Shown here in pieces: positions 43,763 through 51,978 of a stretch of 64,000 nt of DNA. The notes below the pieces were generated by a model, which saw only the letters and a program-made list of their open reading frames with translations, searched no databases and was not told the DNA's origin. The stretch spans positions 302,204 through 366,203 of the forward strand of contig NZ_LMHJ01000003.1 in NCBI RefSeq assembly GCF_001427795.1. The letters run 5' to 3'. This DNA comes from Nocardioides sp. Root682 (lineage in GTDB: Bacteria > Actinomycetota > Actinomycetes > Propionibacteriales > Nocardioidaceae). Made by a program: the position numbers and the translations under genes. Position 1 is the stretch's first letter; every line of letters starts with the position of its first letter.

Positions 43763-44488
43763 CTACAGTCGCATTTCCAGCGCCAGTAGAACGTCAGCAA
43801 AGCCACCAGGATCCGACAGGAAGGGCGAATGCCCACCGTCGATCTCGATCGTCTCCATCGACCGGCGAACTGAAAATTGTCGCTGCTGGGCCACCGGGAG
43901 AGTTCGGTCGTCGCGTGTCAATACGTAGCCGGAGGACACCAAGCCGATCGACGGCGCAACGCGGACGGTGTCGGTCATTGGACCGCTGGGCTGCGGCGAT
44001 AGACGAGATGCAGCATCCGCGGCGATCACCTCATCGCAGTCTTTGTAGAAGTGGTCGATCGAGTCCGATCGTTCAAGGTGGAACGCGAGGCCGTCCCGCG
44101 TGGGCTTGAGCCTCGAGGACAAGCCGCCCGGCGGCAGGGCGCCCAAGATCGATAACGCGGTCTCACCATCGTTCGGCACCAAAGCTGCCACATAGATCAG
44201 GGCCGCGACTTGCTCAGGCGTCTCCGATGCGGCGACGGTCGAGGACAAGCCGCCCATTGAATGGGCAACGAGGGTTACAGGTTCACCGATCTCGGTCACG
44301 GTCGCGCGAATTCGATCGACGTAGGACGCCATGCCTACCTCGCCCAATGGCGTCATGTCGTCACCGCTGCCGGGCATGTCGATTGCGGTCGCCCATCGCC
44401 CGCGCGCTTCAAGTGCCGCGATAGTGGGCCGCCAGCACCAAGAACCATGCATGGAACCGTGAATGAGGAGTATCGGTCGGCTACGCAT
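43763..44488 (-). CDS. Alpha/beta hydrolase (esterase-like)
   Basis: A 241-aa hydrolase with LIHGSMHGSWCW, nucleophile VAHSMGG and terminal histidine DGGHSPFLSDP. The pattern recalls plant-type methyl-ester and salicylate esterases (EstC/pheophorbidase-like). It lies between the GntR gene and the CoA transferase, 155 bp downstream of the latter, so it may be transcribed with that operon. Substrate unknown. Confidence 0.8.
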   Translation of the reverse strand: MRSRPILLIHGSMHGSWCWRPTIAALEARGRWATAIDMPGSGDDMTPLGEVGMASYVDRIRATVTEIGEPVTLVAHSMGGLSSTVAASETPEQVAALIYVAALVPNDGETALSILGALPPGGLSSRLKPTRDGLAFHLERSDSIDHFYKDCDEVIAADAASRLSPQPSGPMTDTVRVAPSIGLVSSGYVLTRDDRTLPVAQQRQFSVRRSMETIEIDGGHSPFLSDPGGFADVLLALEMRL

Positions 44489-44643
44489 GGGATCTCCTTA
44501 GCCGCAGCGGCTGATCTGATCATGAATCGTCGGAACCGTTTGGAGACGCTCCGTGCATGGGCGATGCCAAACCAGACTGTGTGTGATGCGACGCACGGTG
44601 CGATCGTGCCGACCGGTCACACACATCTCGGCATGGTTCGACT

Positions 44644-45858
44644 TCATACGCGAGCGAGGCCATCTATTACGACGCCCCTGGCGATCAAGTCATCGACCAG
44701 CTCGCCGGACAGGCCGGCATCGATGAGCACCTCGCGTGAATCGGCTCCCAAGATCGGTGCAGGACGCCCAGCGATCGTCGCATCCAGTGGAACTGGGCCA
44801 CGGGTGTGAAGGAATTCCGTCCCCCGAGAGTCGACGCTCGACACCACCAGCGACCGTGCAGCTGCCTGTGGATCGGCAAGGGCATCGTCGATCGACTTGA
44901 CCTCCTCGCACGGGACGTGAGCACTCGAGAGGAGATTTACCCAGTGCTGGCTGCTCGATTCCAGGAACAGGGCTTGCAGCGCGGACACCAGAACGGGCCG
45001 GTTCTCTGCTCGTCCTGTGTTCGTTCGGTAAGCCGGCAGATCCATCACCCCCGGTCGATCAACAGCCCCGCAGAACCGTTGCCACATGGGGTCGTTGCCA
45101 ATGAAGAGCGATACATGTCCGTCGCTAGTCTCGAAGGTTTGCGCGGGCACGATGGACGGATGCGAGCCGCTCGGCTGGCGGGCCGGCGTGTACCCGCCGT
45201 TGAGATTCCATGCCGCGATGTAGGTCAGCATCGACATCTGCACGTCGTACAAACCCAGGTCGACATGCCGACCTCGCCCTGTTCGGTCGCGTTCAACCAA
45301 GGCCGCGGACACCGCTAGTGCAGCTGCCAGACCGCCGCTGTGATCGACGTAGGAAATGCCTGCCTTGCCGGGCGCGGCCCCAGGCTCACCGGTCAGGCTC
45401 ATGACCCCAGTGCGCGCCTGAATCGTGTAGTCATAGCCAGGTCGTTTCGCCTCGGGCCCAGTACTACCGAACCCGCTCAACGAGCACGACACGATCCTGG
45501 GATTCACCACAGACAGCGAGTCGTGGTCGAGCCCAAGCTTTGCCATTACGCCCGGCTTGTAGTTGTCGAGAACCACATCTGCATTCCCAACCAGAGCGAG
45601 CAACGTCTCTCGCCCTTCCTCAGTCGACAGGCGGATCGCCAGTGACCGCTTCCCCCAGTTGAGCGACTCAAAGTAGACCGACTGCTCGCGAAAACACGGC
45701 CCAACATTGCGGGCCTCGTCGGGATGTTCGGGATCCTCGACCTTCACTACATCGGCACCGAGGTCCGCCAACGCGAGCGTCGCGTATGGACCTGCGAGGA
45801 AGTGACACAGGTCGAGAACTAGCAATCCTGATAGTGGGCCAGGAACGTTTGGCGTCAC
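44644..45858 (-). CDS. CaiB/BaiF family III CoA transferase
   Basis: A 404-aa enzyme from GTG 45858, overlapping the aldolase stop as GTGA. Typical opening GLLVLDLCHFLAGPYATLALADLGADVVKVE, then NWGKRSLAIRL and the GYDYTIQARTGVMSLTGEPG segment; YVDHSGG carries a candidate active-site aspartate. It would move CoA between two carboxylates, for example activating a pathway acid without ATP. Last gene of the lower meta-cleavage operon. Confidence 0.88.
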   Translation of the reverse strand: MTPNVPGPLSGLLVLDLCHFLAGPYATLALADLGADVVKVEDPEHPDEARNVGPCFREQSVYFESLNWGKRSLAIRLSTEEGRETLLALVGNADVVLDNYKPGVMAKLGLDHDSLSVVNPRIVSCSLSGFGSTGPEAKRPGYDYTIQARTGVMSLTGEPGAAPGKAGISYVDHSGGLAAALAVSAALVERDRTGRGRHVDLGLYDVQMSMLTYIAAWNLNGGYTPARQPSGSHPSIVPAQTFETSDGHVSLFIGNDPMWQRFCGAVDRPGVMDLPAYRTNTGRAENRPVLVSALQALFLESSSQHWVNLLSSAHVPCEEVKSIDDALADPQAAARSLVVSSVDSRGTEFLHTRGPVPLDATIAGRPAPILGADSREVLIDAGLSGELVDDLIARGVVIDGLARV

Positions 45859-46892
45859 GTGTCCGACCGTGCCTTCTGGCTCATCTGGATTGCGATGTCG
45901 ATGATCATGTCTTCCTGACCGCCGACCAAGCCGAGCTCGCCGCAACGCTGAAGGATCGCGTGCGCCGGCACGTCGTACCGATCGCTGGCCGCCTCCGCGT
46001 GGAGGAGGAAGCTCGAATAGACGCCGGCCCAGCCCTGGACGATCGCATTCCGGTCCATCTTCGGCCATCGCCGAAGATACGGACGCACGACCTCTTCGGC
46101 GGCGGCCATGAGTGCCGGTACGTCGAGGCCTGTCTTGATGCCGTATCGGTCGAACACTGCACCGAGTACCTCGGTAGGCGAGTTGCCAGCGCCAGCTCCG
46201 AGCGCGCAGAGGGAACCGTCGATCTGCTTCACCCCGGCCTCGTAGGCGAGCACCGAGTTCGCGACGCCCAGCGAGAGGTTCTGATGCCCGTGGTACCCAA
46301 CCCACGCCTCATCGCCGACCTCATCAATGAGGGCTTCGAAGCGAGCCTGAGCCTGGTTCAACAACAAGGCACCGGCCGAGTCGGTCACGTACGGGCACTG
46401 ACAGCCCGCATCGACCATGATGCGAGCCTGCTCGGCCAACGATTCGGGGCTGGTGCGATGCGCCATCATTAGAAAGCCGGCGGTCTCCATGCCGAGATCC
46501 CGCGCCGCCTTGAAATGCTGGACCGAGACGTCGGCCTCGGTGCAATGCGTCGCGATGCGAACGACCTCCGCGCCAGCGTCATGGGCTCGCTTGAGGTCGT
46601 CCACTGTGCCAATGCCGGGCACAAGGAGCACGGCGATCTTCGCTGACGAAGCCTCATCGCGAGCCGCAGCGATCAGATCGAACTCGTCGGTAAGCGAGAA
46701 TCCGTAGTTGAAGGAGGACCCGCCTAGGCCGTCGCCATGCGCGACTTCGACGATTTGAATGCCTGCCGCGTCCAGCGCTCGCACTGTATGACGGACCTGT
46801 TGCTCAGTGAACTGGTGCGACATCGCATGGCTACCGTCGCGCAAGGTCGTGTCAGTAATACGAACGTCAAAGGTGATGTCGGGCCGGGTCAT
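45855..46892 (-). CDS. 4-hydroxy-2-oxovalerate aldolase
   Basis: A 345-aa member of the DRE-TIM/HMGL-like family. ITDTTLRDGSHAMSHQFT holds the catalytic Arg-Asp region, VGYHGHQNLSLGVANS the metal-binding His-x-His, and IDGSLCALGAGAGNSPTEVL is diagnostic of BphI/HsaF/MhpE aldolases. It splits 4-hydroxy-2-oxovalerate into pyruvate and acetaldehyde. The acetaldehyde dehydrogenase encoded directly upstream (4-nt overlap) would receive the aldehyde by channelling, as is known for this pair. Confidence 0.93.
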   Translation of the reverse strand: MTRPDITFDVRITDTTLRDGSHAMSHQFTEQQVRHTVRALDAAGIQIVEVAHGDGLGGSSFNYGFSLTDEFDLIAAARDEASSAKIAVLLVPGIGTVDDLKRAHDAGAEVVRIATHCTEADVSVQHFKAARDLGMETAGFLMMAHRTSPESLAEQARIMVDAGCQCPYVTDSAGALLLNQAQARFEALIDEVGDEAWVGYHGHQNLSLGVANSVLAYEAGVKQIDGSLCALGAGAGNSPTEVLGAVFDRYGIKTGLDVPALMAAAEEVVRPYLRRWPKMDRNAIVQGWAGVYSSFLLHAEAASDRYDVPAHAILQRCGELGLVGGQEDMIIDIAIQMSQKARSDT

Positions 46893-47797
46893 GCCGGGAC
46901 CTCCTGAAGGTGCTGCGCCATGAGTTCGCCAACACGGGCGGCGGCGGCGGTCATGATGTCGAGGTTCCCGGCATAGGGCGGGAGGAAGTCCCCGGCGCCC
47001 TTGACCTCAAGGAACACTGCGACCCGGGAGAAGCCATCCCACTGGCCGCGGGGATCGTCGAACTGAGGATCAGCTCGCAATGCGTAGCCCGGCACGTATT
47101 CCTGGACTGCCCCCACCATTCGATGGATCGATTCGCTGATGGCGTCGCGATCAGCATCGGGCGAGATTGCACAGAACACGGTGTCGCGCATGATCATCGG
47201 CGGTTCCACGGGGTTCAAGATGATGATCGCCTTGCCCCGTTTCGCACCACCGACGACCTCGACGGCTTGACTGGTCGTCTGAGTGAACTCATCGATGTTC
47301 GCGCGCGTTCCCGGACCGGCGGAGCGTGAGGACACCGATGCAACGATCTCGGCGTACGGCACCGCTGTGACGCTTGAGACCGCGGCCACCATCGGGATCG
47401 TTGCCTGCCCGCCGCAAGTGATCATCGAAACGTTGGCGGCAAGACGGTTCTCATTCAGGTTGACCGGGGGACAAACCATTGGCCCGATGTGGGCCGGAGT
47501 CAGGTCAATCGCCTGGATTCCGGCGGCTTCGAATCTGGGAGCATGAGAGCGATGGGCAGTGGCGGAGGTTGCCTCGAACACCAACTCTGGTAGCACATCC
47601 TGACGCAGCAGCCAGTCGACTCCCTCAGAAGACGCTTCGACGCCGAGGTCCCGGGCGCGAGTCAACCCTTCTGACTCGACCACCCCCACCATGTACGCGA
47701 CGTCGATGCGGTCGCTGCGGCGGAGCTTGTACAGAAGATCTGTCCCGATGTTGCCCGGACCGACGATTGCGGCCGTGACCTTGCGTGGCTGACTCAT
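46889..47797 (-). CDS. Acetaldehyde dehydrogenase (acylating)
   Basis: A 302-aa enzyme of the BphJ/HsaG/MhpF group. NAD motif AAIVGPGNIGTDLLYKL; catalytic cysteine in SMITCGGQATIPM (about residue 132); HIGPMVCPPVNL is conserved. It turns acetaldehyde, NAD and CoA into acetyl-CoA and pairs with the aldolase. It overlaps both neighbours by 4 nt. Confidence 0.93.
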   Translation of the reverse strand: MSQPRKVTAAIVGPGNIGTDLLYKLRRSDRIDVAYMVGVVESEGLTRARDLGVEASSEGVDWLLRQDVLPELVFEATSATAHRSHAPRFEAAGIQAIDLTPAHIGPMVCPPVNLNENRLAANVSMITCGGQATIPMVAAVSSVTAVPYAEIVASVSSRSAGPGTRANIDEFTQTTSQAVEVVGGAKRGKAIIILNPVEPPMIMRDTVFCAISPDADRDAISESIHRMVGAVQEYVPGYALRADPQFDDPRGQWDGFSRVAVFLEVKGAGDFLPPYAGNLDIMTAAAARVGELMAQHLQEVPA

Positions 47798-48066
47798 TCT
47801 CCTGCTTCCTTGTGGGCTGGTGGGGAACTGACGAGGTGAAGACGCTCCGGCGTCGTCAACGCCAGTCGCTCCTGTGCGTCGTTCCAGGCAGCGACGACCA
47901 TGTCGCCGCAGTTCTCAAGGCCGGGTGGGTCAAAGGGCGCGTAGTCACCTGGTTGCAGGTGGACGCCGAGGAGCTCGCCGCTCAGGCTTAGCGTCACCAC
48001 GACCAAGCCGTCGGGCGCGGTTCCTTGAACGGTGTCGGGCCCAGAAGAGCCGGTTTTGGTAGTCAC
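47794..48066 (-). CDS. Small YbaB/EbfC-like protein
   Basis: A 90-aa protein from GTG 48066, with a strong AGGAGG upstream, and first in the aldolase operon. The core DGLVVVTLSLSGELLGVHLQPGDY...GDMVVAAWNDAQERL resembles the beta-hairpin plus helix of actinobacterial YbaB/EbfC-family proteins, though it is short and lacks the long N-terminal helix. YbaB proteins bind DNA in the nucleoid, so its place at the head of a catabolic operon is odd. The family call is by eye and moderate. Confidence 0.55.
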   Translation of the reverse strand: MTTKTGSSGPDTVQGTAPDGLVVVTLSLSGELLGVHLQPGDYAPFDPPGLENCGDMVVAAWNDAQERLALTTPERLHLVSSPPAHKEAGE

Positions 48067-48102
48067 GCTGAGTCGCCTCCTAGCGCACTGTCGAGTACTG
48101 TT

Positions 48103-48115
48103 CGATATGATATCG
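48103..48115. promoter_or_regulatory. Palindromic operator copy 6
   Basis: Perfect CGATATGATATCG between the divergent aldolase operon (GTG 48066) and the HIBADH/MeaB operon (ATG 48130). Both flanking genes have Shine-Dalgarno sequences here, so short leaders rather than leaderless mRNAs are expected. Confidence 0.77.
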
Positions 48116-48129
48116 CAAAAGGAGTTGAG

Positions 48130-48981
48130 ATGCAGGCAGGGTTCATCGGACTAGGCGACATGGGCGGCCGGATGGCAGCACGAATACTCAGCGCTGGGCT
48201 ACCCCTCACGGTGTACGACCCCAACCCAGACGCCTCGCGAACACTTGCAGAAGGCGGTGCCGTGATCGCCGAGTCCGCGATAGACGTGGCAGAACGCAGC
48301 GACGTGATCTCCGTCTGTGTGGCCACGGGCGACCAGGTCCTCGCCGTATGCAACCAACTCCTACCCGCATTGGCGCCAGGCAAGACCGTCCTGATTCACA
48401 GCAGTGTCTCGCCAGCCGTCGTACGGTCGGTCGCGACACAAGTCGAAGAGTCGGGCGCAGAACTCCTCGACGCCCCCGTTAGCGGGTCGCGCCCGGCAGC
48501 GGATGCAGGAACCCTGACCCTCATGATCGGGGGGAAGGCCGAGGTTCTAGCCAACGCCCGACCTGTCATTGACACCTTCGCAGGCCACGTGTTCCACATG
48601 GGGCCCGTCGGAGCCGGACAAGTCATGAAGCTGGTCAACAACGTCATGCTCCATATGGACCACCTCATCGCACTCGAAGCTCTTCGCTTCGCCGATTCAA
48701 TGGGCCTCGAAGAAGCCACTGTTCTTGACGTCGTCAACCAGTCAACAGGCCGATCTTGGGTCACTGAAAACCTGTCAGTCGTTGACGACATCCTCCGTGA
48801 CCACCCACAAGCCGACTCCGACGGCATCTTCCGCATGATGTCCAAGGACATGTGGGAGGCCGTCGTCAGCAGTCGCGAAACCCTGACGCCGATGCCACTC
48901 ACGGCTGCAGGTGTGCAACTCTCCGCAGGCCTGTGCCGGGCACGTCTCGATCATCTAGTCGAACGAGCGACAGATGGCTGA
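48130..48981 (+). CDS. 3-hydroxyisobutyrate dehydrogenase-family protein (second copy)
   Basis: A 283-aa beta-hydroxyacid dehydrogenase. ATG 48130 is preceded by AAAAGGAG and gives MQAGFIGLGDMGGRMAARIL. Substrate motif DAPVSGSRPAADAGTLTLMIGG and catalytic-lysine region GAGQVMKLVNNVML are intact. It differs clearly from the copy at 7711. It would oxidise a branched beta-hydroxyacid next to the mutase genes. It overlaps the MeaB-like gene by 8 nt. Confidence 0.85.
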   Translation: MQAGFIGLGDMGGRMAARILSAGLPLTVYDPNPDASRTLAEGGAVIAESAIDVAERSDVISVCVATGDQVLAVCNQLLPALAPGKTVLIHSSVSPAVVRSVATQVEESGAELLDAPVSGSRPAADAGTLTLMIGGKAEVLANARPVIDTFAGHVFHMGPVGAGQVMKLVNNVMLHMDHLIALEALRFADSMGLEEATVLDVVNQSTGRSWVTENLSVVDDILRDHPQADSDGIFRMMSKDMWEAVVSSRETLTPMPLTAAGVQLSAGLCRARLDHLVERATDG

Positions 48982-49957
48982 GGACACAATGAGCACGCCC
49001 ACCGTGGCCCGCCCTTCCCTCGACGACGAGCTCCATGCCGCAACGCAAGGCAACGTTCGATCCATCGGCCGGCTTGTAAGCGCAGTCGAGAACGCAGACG
49101 CGACCGTCCTCGCCGCCATCGCCACGCGAAAGGTCGGCGCCCCGCTAGTTGTCGGACTAACCGGGCCCCCTGGAGTCGGCAAGTCAACAGCGACCGACGG
49201 CCTCATCGCCCACTATCGAGCAGCCGGCCGTACCGTCGCTGTGCTGGCCATAGACCCCACGTCGCCGTTGACCGGCGGTGCCATCCTCGGTGACCGGATC
49301 CGAATGCTTCGCCACGTCAAGGATCCTGGCGTCTACATCAGGTCCTTCGCTGCCCGCCGACAACTCGGTGGACTCGCCGAGACAACAGAGACAGCGATCC
49401 GCCTGCTCGCCGTAATCGGCTTCGACATCATCCTCGTCGAAACGGTCGGCATCGGCCAGAGCGAAGTCGACATCGCCCGCGTTGCATCGACGACCGTCGT
49501 GCTAGTCAGTCCACGAGGCGGCGATGGAATGCAGGCCGTCAAGGCCGGCGTCCTTGAGATCGCTGACATCTTCGTCGTCAACAAGGCGGAACTTCCCGGA
49601 GCCGAGGAGACCGTACGCGACCTCACTGAGGCCCTCGCGCACCGCAGGCCTGCGCCCGACTCGTGGCGGCCGCCCATCGTGCGGGCGTCGGCCGCGACAC
49701 CGGGAGGGCTCGATGACCTAGCCATCGCCTTGGAGCAACACCGCGAATGGTTGGAGCACCACCCCGTCCAGCCTGGCCAAGTTCGCGCAGAGCTGGTCCG
49801 TCGAGCCCTCAAGGACGCCGCAGTCGATCGGTTCCGGCGCGCCCTGGCGGTTCCCGACGACGCAGTCGCCCGCGTCCTTGAAGGCGTGACGCCTGTCGAC
49901 GCAGTCATCGACGAACTCGTGCTTCTCGGCCGATCTAGCCGACCCATCACGTTGTGA
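48974..49957 (+). CDS. MeaB/ArgK-type G-protein chaperone of B12 mutases
   Basis: A 327-aa GTPase with Walker A GLTGPPGVGKST, IDPTSPLTGGAILGDRIRM and VETVGIGQSEVDIA (switch regions), and NKAEL for guanine. These proteins gate cobalamin loading and protect acyl-CoA mutases. Starts are ATG 48974 or ATG 48989. It is encoded directly before the mutase pair, and its stop codon lies inside the next operator. Confidence 0.9.
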   Translation: MAEDTMSTPTVARPSLDDELHAATQGNVRSIGRLVSAVENADATVLAAIATRKVGAPLVVGLTGPPGVGKSTATDGLIAHYRAAGRTVAVLAIDPTSPLTGGAILGDRIRMLRHVKDPGVYIRSFAARRQLGGLAETTETAIRLLAVIGFDIILVETVGIGQSEVDIARVASTTVVLVSPRGGDGMQAVKAGVLEIADIFVVNKAELPGAEETVRDLTEALAHRRPAPDSWRPPIVRASAATPGGLDDLAIALEQHREWLEHHPVQPGQVRAELVRRALKDAAVDRFRRALAVPDDAVARVLEGVTPVDAVIDELVLLGRSSRPITL

Positions 49958-49967
49958 TATGATATCG
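49955..49967. promoter_or_regulatory. Palindromic operator copy 7, overlapping the meaB stop
   Basis: TGATATGATATCG, one mismatch from consensus. The first T belongs to the TGA stop of the preceding gene, which may explain the change. GTG 49970 of the mutase begins 2 nt after the site and 7 nt after TATGAT (49958-49963), predicting an internal leaderless promoter for the mutase genes. Confidence 0.72.
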
Positions 49968-49969
49968 CA

Positions 49970-51553
49970 GTGCCTATGAATGACGTGACCACAGACGCCG
50001 GGCTTCCGGTCCGGCCCGTCTATGAAGCGGATGCCGTAGACGCGTCCCGCATCGGCCTGCCGGGCGAATCGCCCTTTACGCGGGGCAACTTCAAAGACGG
50101 CTACCGCCACAAGCTCTGGACCTTCCGTCAGTACTCCGGATTCGGAACCGCAGAGGAATCCAATGAGCGCTACCGCTATCTCCTGAGTCAGGGCGGCACT
50201 GGGTTGTCGGTCGCGCTGGACCTCCCGTCCCAGTGTGGCTACGACTCAGACGACTCCGACGTCGAGGAAGAGGTTGGCAAGGTGGGTGTCGCGATCGACA
50301 CCCTCGCCGACGCCGAGATCCTCTTCGATGGCATCCCGCTGGACTCCATCAGCACAAGCTTCACGATCAACGGAACTGCCGCAATCATTCTCGCGATGTA
50401 CGTCGCCGTCGGAGAGAAGCAGGGCGTCCCGCGCGAAAAGCTTCGCGGCACTATCCAGAACGACATCCTCAAGGAGTACACCTCCAGAGGTACCTGGATC
50501 TGGCCGCCGGTTCCTTCGTTGCGACTCATTGCCGACACGATCGAGTTCTGTGCGGCCGAGGTTCCCCGATTCAACGCCATCTCGGTTGCCGGCGCCCACT
50601 TCCGCGACTCCGGCGCCAACGCCGCCCAGGAAATGGCGCTGACTCTCCAGGACGGCATTACGTACTGCGACGAGGTTGTCAGCCGCGGGCGGATGACCAT
50701 CGACCAGTTCGCGCCGCAGATCTCCTTCTTCTTCTACACGCATGGCGATTTCTTCGAAGAGATCGCCAAGTACCGTGCTGGCCGCCGCCGCTGGGCCGAG
50801 ATCGTGACCGATCGGTTCGGTGCCAAGAACCCGAAGTCGGCGATGTTCCGATTCGGAGTGGTTTGCGGTGGCGCCTCGCTGTATGCGCCTCAGGCACAGA
50901 ACAACCGCGTCAGGGTCGCCTACGAGGCCATGGCATCCGTGCTCGGTGGCGTGCAGTCTATGTTCACAGCCGCCTGGGACGAGCCGTTCGCGCTGCCCAC
51001 TGAAGAGTCCACCACATTCGCGCTTCGAACCCAACAGATCCTTGCCTACGAAACGGGTGTCGCTCGGACGGTTGACCCGCTCGGCGGCTCGTACTTCGTT
51101 GAGTCCCTCACGGACGACATGGAAGATCGCGTCAAGGCCATCATGGCTGACCTTGAAGCGCAGGGGGGCATGGTCAAGGCGATTGAGTCCGGCTACGTAC
51201 AACGGCTCATCGCTGAAGAGGCCTATCGCTCGCAGCTCGCCCTCGAAGCTGGCGAGCGGCTCGTGGTCGGCGTCAACAAGTTCGCGGACGGGCAGCCCCC
51301 GCCGGACGCCATCGGATACGAACTAGATGCCGAGAACCGCAAGCGACAGATGGACCGCCTCGCCGACGTCAAGAAGCGTCGGGACGACGGTCAAGTCAGC
51401 GAAACCCTCAACGCCCTGGGAAGGGCAGCCCGAGGAACCGACAACCTGATGAGCTACCTCATTAACTGCGTGAATGCCTACTGCACGGTGGCGGAAATGG
51501 TGGATGTGTTGAAGTCCGAGTGGGGCGAGTTCGAACAGCCGAGGGTCTTCTGA
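49970..51553 (+). CDS. B12-dependent acyl-CoA mutase, large subunit, unusual active site
   Basis: About 527 aa from GTG 49970 (ATG 49976 possible), with the substrate-binding TIM barrel of the methylmalonyl/isobutyryl-CoA mutase family and no fused B12 domain. The region that reads PYPTMYRGRPW in methylmalonyl mutases is NFKDGYRHKLW here. RQYSGFGTAEESN keeps the Tyr (residue 55) and LRGTIQNDILKEYTSRGTWIWPP keeps the Arg associated with carboxyl-bearing substrates. The usual GYH is GAH (SVAGAHFRDSGA). The mix fits neither textbook methylmalonyl-, isobutyryl-, ethylmalonyl- nor 2-hydroxyisobutyryl-CoA mutase. It rearranges a carbon skeleton by radical chemistry with the small subunit encoded next. 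Confidence 0.88.
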   Translation: MPMNDVTTDAGLPVRPVYEADAVDASRIGLPGESPFTRGNFKDGYRHKLWTFRQYSGFGTAEESNERYRYLLSQGGTGLSVALDLPSQCGYDSDDSDVEEEVGKVGVAIDTLADAEILFDGIPLDSISTSFTINGTAAIILAMYVAVGEKQGVPREKLRGTIQNDILKEYTSRGTWIWPPVPSLRLIADTIEFCAAEVPRFNAISVAGAHFRDSGANAAQEMALTLQDGITYCDEVVSRGRMTIDQFAPQISFFFYTHGDFFEEIAKYRAGRRRWAEIVTDRFGAKNPKSAMFRFGVVCGGASLYAPQAQNNRVRVAYEAMASVLGGVQSMFTAAWDEPFALPTEESTTFALRTQQILAYETGVARTVDPLGGSYFVESLTDDMEDRVKAIMADLEAQGGMVKAIESGYVQRLIAEEAYRSQLALEAGERLVVGVNKFADGQPPPDAIGYELDAENRKRQMDRLADVKKRRDDGQVSETLNALGRAARGTDNLMSYLINCVNAYCTVAEMVDVLKSEWGEFEQPRVF

Positions 51554-51978
51554 TGGCCGCTCGAATCCTTGTAGCGAAGCCTGGCCTTGATGGGCATGAC
51601 CGAGGCGCAAAACTGGTCGCAGTGGCCCTCAGGGATGCAGGGTTTGAGGTCATCTACACCGGCATTCGGCAACTCCCGGTCGACATCGCCACGATCGCCG
51701 TTCAGGAGAACGTCGACATGGTGGGCCTATCCATCCTTTCCGGAGCGCACATGGCCCTGGTGCGAAAGACGATCATCGCCCTCGAAGAGGCAGGCGGCGG
51801 AGACATCCCCGTCGTCGTCGGAGGCACCATTCCGTCATTCGACGTCGAACCGTTGCAGGAACTCGGCGTCCGTGCCACGTTTCCGACAGGCTCCAGCCTC
51901 ACCGACCTCGTCGCAGGAGTGCACAAGGTGCTGGATCAGCACGCTGCAGAGACGGAGGGCACCTCATGGACATCGTGA
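51553..51978 (+). CDS. B12-binding small subunit of the acyl-CoA mutase
   Basis: A 141-aa cobalamin-binding protein from ATG 51553, touching the large-subunit stop as TGATG. It has the lower-ligand motif DGHDRG (His15), then LSILSGAHMAL and VVVGGTIPSFDVEPL typical of Rossmann-like B12 domains. It forms the holoenzyme with the large subunit, as in other split mutases. It overlaps the dioxygenase gene by 13 nt. Confidence 0.93.
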   Translation: MAARILVAKPGLDGHDRGAKLVAVALRDAGFEVIYTGIRQLPVDIATIAVQENVDMVGLSILSGAHMALVRKTIIALEEAGGGDIPVVVGGTIPSFDVEPLQELGVRATFPTGSSLTDLVAGVHKVLDQHAAETEGTSWTS

